Of a stretch of DNA of 6,588 nucleotides, positions 1-5,651 are shown piece by piece. The position numbers and the translations under genes are program-made. Below the pieces are notes generated by a model. That model worked only from the letters and a program-made list of their open reading frames with translations, ran no database searches and had not been told where the DNA came from. The stretch is from X23 sp050251575 (GTDB lineage: Bacteria; Bacillota; Clostridia; SK-Y3). Position 1 is the stretch's first letter. Each line of letters opens with the position of its first letter. The stretch spans positions 1 to 6,588 of the forward strand of contig JBFWMP010000153.1 in NCBI GenBank assembly GCA_050251575.1. Direction: 5' to 3'.

Positions 1-1
1 A

Positions 2-346
2 ATGGAACAAAAAAAGAGGATAACTTGTGTAAACGAAGAGAAGGCTGTTGAAATGTTTGATGGTTTTTTCAGGACTACGTTGGTATATAATGAACAAATG
101 ATGATATGCCATTATAGCATGAAAAAAGGTGCACAAATTCCCCTGCATAATCATGTTGCTGTTCAAGGCGGCTATGTGATAAAAGGTAAAGTAGAACTAC
201 TGGCGGAGGATGGAAACAATATCATTGTGGAAGCAGGGGGAGCATACGTATTTGATTCTCAAGAAGTGCACGGTGCGCTAGCCGTAGAGGATTCAGAATA
301 TGTTGAAACTTTTACACCTATAAGACCGGAATATATTACAGTCTAA
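2..346 (+). CDS. small single-domain cupin protein
   Basis: This 114-residue protein is a single cupin barrel. Cupin motif 1, G-X5-HxH-X3-E-X6-G, is seen as G43, H49, H51, Q55 and G62, so the usual glutamate is replaced by glutamine. Motif 2 is seen around G80 to H90, giving a third metal-ligand histidine. Three His plus Gln could still bind a divalent metal. The length and the lack of other domains fit stand-alone cupins of unknown substrate that often sit beside sugar or aromatic catabolic genes; no specific reaction can be named. The ATG lies at base 2, so neither the ribosome binding site nor an upstream in-frame extension can be checked, and the protein could be longer. Its stop is followed by a hairpin at 410-441, and it converges on the sigma-54 regulator gene, so the two are probably not cotranscribed. 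The cupin call is firm; the role is unknown. Confidence 0.85.
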   Translation: MEQKKRITCVNEEKAVEMFDGFFRTTLVYNEQMMICHYSMKKGAQIPLHNHVAVQGGYVIKGKVELLAEDGNNIIVEAGGAYVFDSQEVHGALAVEDSEYVETFTPIRPEYITV

Positions 347-409
347 TAATTACTAAATAATTTATGCGAACTAATTCGTAATAGAAGTTTTTCAAAATAT
401 CATTTTACT

Positions 410-441
410 AAGTGGGCATCCTGATCAGAGGCTGCCCACTT
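410..441. terminator. shared hairpin terminator between convergent genes
   Basis: A perfect 9-bp stem (AAGTGGGCA at 410-418 with TGCCCACTT at 433-441) encloses a 14-base loop that itself holds the palindrome CTGATCAG (421-428). On the plus strand it is followed by a T-rich but interrupted stretch (441-452). On the minus strand it is followed by a T-containing run read from 409 downward. It lies 63 bases past the cupin stop and 21 bases past the regulator stop, so it is placed to end both convergent transcripts. The U tracts are imperfect, so efficiency is uncertain. Confidence 0.65.
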
Positions 442-462
442 TATTATGTTTATCACTATTGA

Positions 463-2463
463 CTATTGGTTGGAGGAAAGAGTCAAGTCTTCGATACCTA
501 ATTCCTTCATGCGACGCCATAACGTTGTCCGGTTAATCCCCAGTACCCGTGCGGTTTTTGCTTTGTTATACAGGTTTTTTTCGAGTGCTTCTTTTATTCG
601 AACTTTCTCTAATTGCTTGATTTCATTTACGTAAGAGCTAGGGTTATTATGTGTACGGTTAACTGTAGTTATAGTGGATATGTCATTGATTGGCGTATTC
701 ATTAGAGGACTCCCGCTAAAGCTGCAGTCAATAAAAGCTTTCTGGATGTCATCTTCTTTTATGATATTGAATTTATTTAATACTACTAATCTTTCGCAGA
801 TGTTTCTTAACTGCCGTATATTGCCGGGCCAATCATAGTTCATTAGTGTTTCTTCTATTTTCTTAGTAAGTTCTATGTCTTCTTTTCCTAATTTTAGTAA
901 ATATTCCGCAATAAATGACTTTGCCAGAACCAATATATCTTGTTTTCGTTCTCTTAATGGGGGCAGGTTTATTTTTAATATATTGAGTCTATAATATAGA
1001 TCTTCTCTGAATAATTCTTTGTGCACAAGTAAGTTTAAATCCTTATTTGAAGCGGTTATTACTCGGACATCAACAGGAATAATTCTATCATGCCCGATAC
1101 GACGTATCTCCTTTTCTTGGAGTACTCTTAGTAATTGACCTTGCAGCTTTAATGATGTTTCTGAGATCTCATCCAGGAAAATGGTACCCTTATGTGCTAA
1201 TTCAAAAAGGCCGGGTTTGCCTCCTTTTGATGCACCGGTAAATGCTCCTTCGGCATAGCCGAATAATTCACTCTCTAACAGATTTTCAGGAAGAGTAGCA
1301 CAGTTTACGGCGACAAACGGCCCTGTGCTTCTAAAACTATAATTATGAATACTTTGTGCAAAAAGTTCTTTTCCTGTCCCGGTCTCACCAAATATAAGAA
1401 TGTTTGAATCTACGGTGCTGAAATTCTGTGCAGTCTCTAAGGCTTCCTTGATTTTTTCGCTCTCTCCCAGGATATCATTAAAAGTATACTTTGCAATATG
1501 CCCATGAGTGTGAATTTTTCTTCTTATCTTACCTTCAACTTCCTGAATCTTTGTAATGTCCTGAAAAGTAAGCACCTTGCCGGCATGCTCGCCCTTTAAT
1601 ACAATGGGAATCATATTTGCGGATATTTGGATATTATTATACTCAATAATCTCATTCAAATATTTCTTATCCATATTCAGAATATTTAGAATCTCAGATT
1701 TGGGTAAAATATTGTGAATAACCTCGCCATTGAGGCTTTGATCTTTTATATGTAGTATTTTTTGGGCTGCAGTATTAAAAACAGAAATCAAGTTATTGTT
1801 ATCAATTGCTATAACACCTTCGTAAGAATAATCCATAATAGTTTTATAACGTTCTGCCCGTTCTTGTTCACGGCGACTGATATAGGCAGTTCTTTTGGCC
1901 TCGGTGATTGCCTGCCATATCGATTCACGACCTGATTTAATAAGCACGGCATTTGCACCCAAATTTTTTGCATACTCGGTTGACTTGACGCCGCCAATAA
2001 TGCTATAAATACCTTTTTTTAGAACTTCTTTTACAGTATATTCTGCTTTAGTACTATCAGGAAATAAGAAGGGAATAACATTCATTCCTACAATATCTGA
2101 CAACCGCTCTGCACCAAAAATCATGTTTGCAGAACCGATTACTGCGACTTCCTTACTATCGAATTGATCTTTGCATTCATGAAGAGCAATAATCAAATCA
2201 TTGCCTGCTATGGGTACTTCGACAATCGGGATAAAATCTTCACTTTTTCTTAAGAAATATACAAAACCGCTTCTTGCGACAATAACGTCTGATTGAAATT
2301 TCTTATTTACCAGACCAGTGATACTAGGAGACAGGATGATTTCTAATTCATAGTCTTCTTGCTCATATTCAGGTTTGTATGGAGTTTTATTATGTTGATC
2401 AAATATATCCATAAATAAATTAGCGTATTCTTCATAGGGGGCAATGGCAGTTATTTTTATCAA
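463..2463 (-). CDS. sigma-54-dependent activator, PrpR_N-PAS-AAA+-HTH
   Basis: This 666-residue transcription activator works with RNA polymerase carrying sigma-54 (RpoN). Residues 1-~180 fit the PrpR_N sensor domain, named for the propionate regulator PrpR, where it is the ligand-sensing part. Residues ~203-310 fit a PAS domain. The AAA+ core spans about 328-560, with Walker A GETGTGKE (359-366), the sigma-54-contacting loop GAFTGA (406-411), Walker B IFLDE (428-432), REDLYYRLN (486-494) and WPGN (545-548). A Fis-type helix-turn-helix lies at ~632-653. No receiver domain is present, so control is probably by ligand rather than phosphorylation. The start is TTG at 2463, chosen because GAGGG at 2470-2474 (minus strand) lies 6 bases upstream. 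It is divergent from the URO-D gene, whose spacer holds a sigma-54 promoter, making that gene the likely target. The ligand is unknown; propionate-pathway genes are absent, so calling it PrpR itself is not justified. Confidence 0.93.
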   Translation of the reverse strand: MIKITAIAPYEEYANLFMDIFDQHNKTPYKPEYEQEDYELEIILSPSITGLVNKKFQSDVIVARSGFVYFLRKSEDFIPIVEVPIAGNDLIIALHECKDQFDSKEVAVIGSANMIFGAERLSDIVGMNVIPFLFPDSTKAEYTVKEVLKKGIYSIIGGVKSTEYAKNLGANAVLIKSGRESIWQAITEAKRTAYISRREQERAERYKTIMDYSYEGVIAIDNNNLISVFNTAAQKILHIKDQSLNGEVIHNILPKSEILNILNMDKKYLNEIIEYNNIQISANMIPIVLKGEHAGKVLTFQDITKIQEVEGKIRRKIHTHGHIAKYTFNDILGESEKIKEALETAQNFSTVDSNILIFGETGTGKELFAQSIHNYSFRSTGPFVAVNCATLPENLLESELFGYAEGAFTGASKGGKPGLFELAHKGTIFLDEISETSLKLQGQLLRVLQEKEIRRIGHDRIIPVDVRVITASNKDLNLLVHKELFREDLYYRLNILKINLPPLRERKQDILVLAKSFIAEYLLKLGKEDIELTKKIEETLMNYDWPGNIRQLRNICERLVVLNKFNIIKEDDIQKAFIDCSFSGSPLMNTPINDISTITTVNRTHNNPSSYVNEIKQLEKVRIKEALEKNLYNKAKTARVLGINRTTLWRRMKELGIEDLTLSSNQ

Positions 2464-2469
2464 AATTAT

Positions 2470-2474
2470 CCCTC
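2470..2474 (-). promoter_or_regulatory. ribosome binding site deciding a TTG start
   Basis: Read on the minus strand, GAGGG stands 6 bases ahead of the TTG at 2463-2461. This spacing makes TTG the best start of the regulator; the next in-frame ATG is codon 18, inside the PrpR_N domain. Confidence 0.7.
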
Positions 2475-2523
2475 GCTTCTTAATCCATTTTAAATAGAAA
2501 CAGTAATTGTTTATTATTTGTTC

Positions 2524-2543
2524 ACAGTTTGTTCATAAACTGT
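2524..2543. promoter_or_regulatory. perfect inverted repeat, candidate operator
   Basis: ACAGTTT (2524-2530) and AAACTGT (2537-2543) are perfect inverted arms around the 6-base spacer GTTCAT. The site overlaps the predicted transcription start of the regulator gene, immediately downstream of its -10 box. GTTCA also recurs at 2520, 2531 and 2542, exactly 11 bases apart, about one helical turn. The geometry suits a dimer-binding site. Protein binding here would hinder the regulator's own promoter (autorepression), and the same site could serve as a distant enhancer for the sigma-54 promoter about 330 bases away. The binding protein is inferred, most simply the adjacent Fis-type HTH activator. 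Confidence 0.45.
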
Positions 2544-2547
2544 TCAT

Positions 2548-2556
2548 ATTATAGCA
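2548..2556 (-). promoter_or_regulatory. extended -10 promoter of the regulator gene
   Basis: On the minus strand the sequence TGCTATAAT (2556 to 2548) is a perfect TATAAT with the extended TG dinucleotide one base upstream. No good -35 is seen at the right distance (around 2571-2576), which extended -10 promoters tolerate. Transcription would begin near 2541, giving a leader of about 78 bases before the TTG start at 2463. The predicted start lies inside the inverted repeat at 2524-2543. Confidence 0.55.
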
Positions 2557-2747
2557 AGGTGTTCTTATGCGCATCATATCGTTCATAATTGGACGCATAT
2601 CAATTATATATCATTTAGGAGCTCTTGTATATATTTTTCCGCCTGCTTTGCACATAGTTTTGCCAAGTGAGATGAATCCCTAGCATTCATGCTGAAAAAA
2701 GGATAGACGCAAGAACTCTACAAAGATATAGAAATAAACTTAAAAAA

Positions 2748-2773
2748 TGAAAATCAGTTTAGAAAAATTTTCA
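2748..2773. promoter_or_regulatory. candidate upstream activator site
   Basis: TGAAAAT (2748-2754) and ATTTTCA (2767-2773) form a perfect 7-bp inverted repeat with a 12-base spacer. Its centre is roughly 120 bases upstream of the predicted sigma-54 transcription start, the usual distance for an enhancer bound by a sigma-54 activator. The sequence is A/T-rich, so chance symmetry is a real possibility, and it does not resemble the palindrome at 2524-2543. Confidence 0.25.
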
Positions 2774-2855
2774 GAAATATAAAAATTATTTTCAAGCGCT
2801 GCGTCAACAGGTTTTTAGACTTATGGAAAAAATTCTCAATCAAGAAAGGTCAGAA

Positions 2856-2872
2856 TTGGCATAAATATTGCA
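2856..2872 (+). promoter_or_regulatory. sigma-54 (-24/-12) promoter
   Basis: TTGGCAT-AAATA-TTGCA matches the sigma-54 consensus (TGGCAC-N5-TTGCA) at all but one core base. The invariant GG (2858-2859) and GC (2870-2871) are separated by exactly 10 bases, as the family requires. Predicted transcription starts near 2883, giving a leader of about 119 bases before the URO-D gene. A sigma-54 activator gene starts divergently on the other side of the spacer, which strongly supports the call. Confidence 0.88.
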
Positions 2873-2989
2873 TTAGTTATAATTGTAATTACATCGACAT
2901 ACTGTAATGTCAAAAAAGTTAAAAGGTCAAGACCGAGTTGATAAATGAAAAAACAGGCTTAGTTTGGACAAATATTATATAGGATTTAC

Positions 2990-2995
2990 GGGAGG
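2990..2995 (+). promoter_or_regulatory. strong ribosome binding site of the URO-D gene
   Basis: GGGAGG ends 6 bases before the ATG at 3002. It is the best Shine-Dalgarno match in the window and fixes the start of the URO-D gene. Confidence 0.85.
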
Positions 2996-3001
2996 TTTTA
3001 A

Positions 3002-4129
3002 ATGTTACCCAGAGAAAGAGTTATTGCACAGCTAAAATTAGAAGAATCTGACGTGGTCCCAATGGGTGAAAACCATGTACACAGCAGCATAATAGAAAAA
3101 GTACTAGGACATGAAATTTTATACAGCAAAGGATTTGAAGAATTAGACGCGCTTTGGGATGGACGGCGTGATGAGGTAGTTAAAAGTTGTACAGAGGTGC
3201 ATACTGAGTTGCCAAAGGCTCTCGGATGGGACTATGTGCGGGTTCCTGTATCTCCCAAAAAAAAGGAATACTTAAGACCCACAATGACAAGTAAAACTTC
3301 ATGGATTGATGAAAATGGAAAAGAGTTTCATTTCAATCCTGATATAGGTTTTGAAATATCCACAAAGTACAATACCGATATGACCATTGCCCAATTACCG
3401 GATATAGATGAAGACTTTAAAGTTGATGATAGTGAAATGGATAGTATTAGAGAAGTCATTACAAATCTGAAAGAGACGCATTTTATTATAGCTCGCTTAC
3501 CTTTAGATGGAACCTTTCCATATAAGCAAACCGTAGGTATGGAAGAATTATTGATAAGAATGATAACAGACCCTGAATTTGTAAAAAGGGCAGCTGAAGT
3601 TTATGTGAATAGGAGTATAGCCTATATTAATGCATTTTTTGATGTTGGCGTCGACGCTATAATGACTACAGATGACTATGCTGATAACAGAGGACTTATA
3701 ATGGGATTTGAAAGATTTAAAGAATTTATTCTGCCGGGTATTGAAAAACAGGTTGATGCTGCACATAAAAAGGGTGGGTACTTTATTAAGCATACTGATG
3801 GAAGAGTTTGGGATGCCCTTGACAGTCTTGTGGGCATTGGTATTGATGGATGGCATGGAATCCAGCCAAGCATAGGAATGGATTTTAGACTGCTTAAAGA
3901 AAAGTATGGCAAAAAGCTTTGTTTTTTTGGTGGTCTTAATTGCGAAACCCTGATTGACGGGAGCATAGATGAAGTTGAAGAAGAAGCAAAGTATGCTATA
4001 AGACATGCAGCCCCGGGAGGGGGCCTTGTATTAACCAGTGGAAATGGACTGGAAAATGGCATGAAATTTGAAAACTATAAGGCAATGATGAAGGTTAGAG
4101 AAGAATATGGCAGATATCCTATTAGATAA
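3002..4129 (+). CDS. URO-D superfamily protein, probable corrinoid-linked methyltransferase
   Basis: This 375-residue protein has the uroporphyrinogen decarboxylase (URO-D) TIM-barrel fold across almost its full length. Most such clostridial proteins are not heme enzymes but relatives of MtaA/CmuA methyltransferases, which move methyl groups between a substrate, a corrinoid protein and a cofactor. Visible landmarks are DDYADNRG (224-231), the strand FIKHTDGR (261-268), GIDGWHGIQP (280-289), FFGGLNC (308-314) and the C-terminal APGGGLVLTSGNGL (337-350). The HxC...C zinc signature of MtaA is not kept: position 266 is Asp (H264-T-D266), while Cys314 is present. A zinc site using His, Asp and Cys is possible but unproven. 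The start is fixed by GGGAGG at 2990-2995, 6 bases before ATG. It is driven by the sigma-54 promoter at 2856 and stands alone: no corrinoid protein or heme gene is adjacent. Family is firm; substrate and exact reaction are unknown. Confidence 0.8.
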   Translation: MLPRERVIAQLKLEESDVVPMGENHVHSSIIEKVLGHEILYSKGFEELDALWDGRRDEVVKSCTEVHTELPKALGWDYVRVPVSPKKKEYLRPTMTSKTSWIDENGKEFHFNPDIGFEISTKYNTDMTIAQLPDIDEDFKVDDSEMDSIREVITNLKETHFIIARLPLDGTFPYKQTVGMEELLIRMITDPEFVKRAAEVYVNRSIAYINAFFDVGVDAIMTTDDYADNRGLIMGFERFKEFILPGIEKQVDAAHKKGGYFIKHTDGRVWDALDSLVGIGIDGWHGIQPSIGMDFRLLKEKYGKKLCFFGGLNCETLIDGSIDEVEEEAKYAIRHAAPGGGLVLTSGNGLENGMKFENYKAMMKVREEYGRYPIR

Positions 4130-4301
4130 CGAAATAAATAGGACGGCTTCCTGTCGCTGCTAATATAATCCGGTTGAAGTGTATCGGCAGTGTATGTAAT
4201 TATAATATTAAAAGCAGGACAAATTTACTGATGTATAAAGTTTCATATCTAACGATGGGAATTTTTATAAAAAAATATCCTCAATTGAAAATCGAAATGC
4301 A

Positions 4302-4478
4302 ACCCTTTTAGAGGAGAAGTTAAGGCGTTCACTCATGCGCTCTGAAGGTAGTAAAATGCCAATTTTTACATCACCTATTTCTTTAGCATTTATTGTGTTA
4401 ACCGTTGTAATGATGGTTATTGCATTTATGACTGAGAAGAAAGAAGCACAAAAAGCTGCTAAAAGTACGGCTTTATAG
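4302..4478 (+). pseudogene. C-terminal remnant of a TctA-type permease
   Basis: The frame that stops with TAG at 4476-4478 reads TLLEEKLRRSLMRSEGSKMP, then IFTSPISLAFIVLTVVMM, then a charged Lys/Glu/Ala-rich tail. This follows the C-terminal pattern of TctA, the large membrane subunit of tripartite tricarboxylate transporters: an 'EExLRRSL...S.G...IF..RPIS' stretch followed by a last membrane helix. A whole TctA is about 500 residues; only some 58 remain, and the frame upstream (open from 4239) no longer looks like TctA. No start codon with a ribosome binding site precedes the conserved part. A shorter product is conceivable: ATG at 4356 is preceded by GAAGG (4344-4348) at 7 bases and would give a 39-residue one-helix membrane peptide. 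The intact terminator at 4514-4552 supports a former operon end. The homology is judged by eye from family memory, with no alignment run. Confidence 0.6.
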
Positions 4479-4513
4479 TTTGCAAATATATAGAAATATT
4501 GTCCATAAATCAG

Positions 4514-4552
4514 ATAAAACCAAAGAGATGATTCTTTTGGTTTTATTTTTTT
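4514..4552 (+). terminator. intrinsic terminator after the TctA remnant
   Basis: ATAAAACCAAA (4514-4524) pairs with TTTGGTTTTAT (4536-4546), an 11-bp perfect stem extendable by a G-T pair, and is followed directly by seven Ts (4546-4552). It would end any transcript from the sigma-54 promoter and insulate the response regulator gene downstream. Confidence 0.85.
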
Positions 4553-4576
4553 AATATACTATTCAATCTATGACAA

Positions 4577-4606
4577 TTGTGATATATTAAAATGGGATTT
4601 TGTAAT
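4577..4606 (+). promoter_or_regulatory. possible sigma-A promoter of the response regulator gene
   Basis: TTGTGA (4577-4582) and TGTAAT (4601-4606) are separated by 18 bases. They match the -35 and -10 consensus at 4 and 5 of 6 positions, and start transcription about 30 bases before the gene. The location just past a terminator and before a gene makes a promoter necessary here, but the exact boxes in this A/T-rich stretch are uncertain. Confidence 0.35.
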
Positions 4607-4641
4607 AAAATATGATTTCTATTAAGCTGTGAGGCGTTAAA

Positions 4642-5574
4642 ATGTTTAAGAAAAAGATTTTGGTAATTGATGATACGGAATTTATGATTAAGTTAATATC
4701 TGATATCCTAGAGAATGCCGAATATGAAGTGATAAGGGCATCCAGTGGCGGAGAGGGACTCCTAAAAGTTAGGTCAGAAAAGCCGGATCTGGTTATTCTT
4801 GACGTTATTATGCCAGGCATGAATGGTTTTGAAGTATGCAAAATTTTAAGAGATGACGAGAGCAATAACCTCATGCCTATTATTATGCTCACAGCACAGG
4901 ATAGTGAAGAGGATAAGCTAAAAGGATTAGATCTAGGGGCTGACGATTATATTATAAAACCTTTTAATCCAAGGGAACTTCTCAGTAGAGTAAGAAATAC
5001 GCTAAAAAGGATTGATAGAAACAGATGGGCAAACCCATTAACCGGATTAAGGGGAAATGTGGAAATTCAATCGGAAATCAATAGTCGTATTGCTAAGAGG
5101 GAGTTATTTGCTGTGTTATATGTTGATTTAGATAATTTTAAAGCATATAATGATGTTTATGGCTTTGCTAAAGGGGATACAGCGATTAAGTTGACTGCCG
5201 ATATATTATTGGATACTATCAAACTATTTGGTAATAACAAAGATTTTATCGGTCATATCGGTGGTGACGATTATGTGGTTATTACAACACCTAAATGTGC
5301 TGAAACTATTGCACAGGCTATTATAGAGGATTTTGATAAAAAAATTGCATATTTATATCAGAAAGAGGATGTGGATAGAGGATATATCGTCACAACTGAC
5401 CGTATGGGTAATCATATGAACTTTCCGATTATGAGTATTTCAATTGCAATTATAACAAATGAATGTAGGATTTTATTCAGTTCTCTTCAAGTCTCAGAAA
5501 TTGCGGCAGAAGTTAAGAAGAAAGCGAAAAACATACAGGGAAGCGTATATGTAAAAGATAGCCGAAAGGCGTAA
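4642..5574 (+). CDS. response regulator with degenerate GGDEF-like domain (PleD-like)
   Basis: This 310-residue cytoplasmic protein pairs a receiver domain (about 1-122) with a GGDEF-type domain (about 128-305). The receiver is complete: acidic pocket D10/D11, phospho-acceptor D54 in LDVIMPG, T84 and K106 in KPF. The output domain begins with NPLTGLRGN (131-139), where cyclases usually have LTGLxNR, and continues with YVDLDNFKAYNDVYG (160-174). The signature at 207-211 is GGDDY rather than GGDEF or GGEEF. The fourth residue normally supplies a metal-binding glutamate for c-di-GMP synthesis, so activity is doubtful; the domain may bind nucleotide or act by protein contact. No partner histidine kinase is in view. 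GAGG (4631-4634) lies 7 bases before ATG. It follows a terminator, and cwlD is 77 bases downstream on the same strand with no terminator between, so cotranscription is possible. Confidence 0.88.
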   Translation: MFKKKILVIDDTEFMIKLISDILENAEYEVIRASSGGEGLLKVRSEKPDLVILDVIMPGMNGFEVCKILRDDESNNLMPIIMLTAQDSEEDKLKGLDLGADDYIIKPFNPRELLSRVRNTLKRIDRNRWANPLTGLRGNVEIQSEINSRIAKRELFAVLYVDLDNFKAYNDVYGFAKGDTAIKLTADILLDTIKLFGNNKDFIGHIGGDDYVVITTPKCAETIAQAIIEDFDKKIAYLYQKEDVDRGYIVTTDRMGNHMNFPIMSISIAIITNECRILFSSLQVSEIAAEVKKKAKNIQGSVYVKDSRKA

Positions 5575-5651
5575 TAAAGCCAAAGATAGGAGGCATATTG
5601 AAAGTCCTGATAGAATATTCTTAATATAAGACTATTTTTTAAAAGGATGGT

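Larger units (their letters stand above)
2464..3001. other. divergent regulatory spacer, no gene
   Basis: This 538-base spacer lies between the divergently transcribed regulator and URO-D genes, and no convincing coding frame is present. It holds the regulator's ribosome binding site and extended -10 promoter, the palindrome at 2524-2543, and further small symmetries: TATGCG/CGCATA at 2566-2571 and 2594-2599, AGCAT/ATGCT at 2682-2693, and TGAAAAT/ATTTTCA at 2748-2773. The sigma-54 promoter is at 2856-2872. The leader from about 2883 has a possible hairpin, ATTACA (2888-2893) with TGTAAT (2903-2908). It also has a 13-codon ATG frame (2907-2948) without a ribosome binding site, probably chance. 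The size of the spacer and its run of symmetric sites fit an enhancer-dependent promoter. Confidence 0.7.
4130..4641. other. spacer with decayed transporter sequence, no full gene
   Basis: This 512-base gap separates the URO-D gene from the response regulator gene. Bases 4130-4300 hold no recognisable coding sequence. A weak 5-bp stem (4142-4146 with 4151-4155) lies just past the URO-D stop but has no T tract, so it is not a good terminator. From about 4302 to 4478 the sequence encodes what looks like the end of a TctA-type permease. An intrinsic terminator follows at 4514-4552, and the remaining ~90 bases hold the response regulator promoter region. The pattern suggests a deletion that removed most of a transporter operon and left its 3' end. 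Confidence 0.6.

Noticed and set aside
446..634. Plus-strand open frame opposite the 3' end of the regulator gene
   Set aside because: It lies antisense to the helix-turn-helix coding region, has no ribosome binding site, and its peptide resembles nothing; it is a shadow of the regulator gene.
2907..2948. 13-codon ATG frame in the leader of the URO-D gene
   Set aside because: No Shine-Dalgarno sequence precedes it and it has no attenuator-like codon run or following terminator; it is probably chance.
3095..3202. Near match (E32-X14-E47-X19-H67) to the E-X14-E-X20-H zinc motif recalled for O-demethylase methyltransferases
   Set aside because: The spacing is off by one residue and such Glu/His patterns arise easily by chance in a Glu-rich N-terminus, so it is not used as evidence for substrate.
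3548..4062. Two long minus-strand open frames within the URO-D gene
   Set aside because: They are antisense to a well-supported gene with a strong start site, and their peptides have low-complexity, non-protein-like composition.
4142..4155. Small hairpin after the URO-D stop codon considered as a terminator
   Set aside because: The stem is only 5 bp with a G-T pair and no T tract follows, so termination is more likely at 4514-4552.
4239..4301. c-di-GMP riboswitch or other structured leader upstream of the response regulator
   Set aside because: None of the conserved riboswitch core sequences are present; the stretch is A/T-rich without convincing paired elements.
5593..5627. Sporulation (sigma-E or sigma-G) or sigma-A promoter for cwlD
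   Set aside because: GCATA fits a sigma-G -35 but no CATWMTA-like -10 follows at the right distance. TTGAAA-18-TAATAT is only a weak sigma-A match, so no promoter is annotated.
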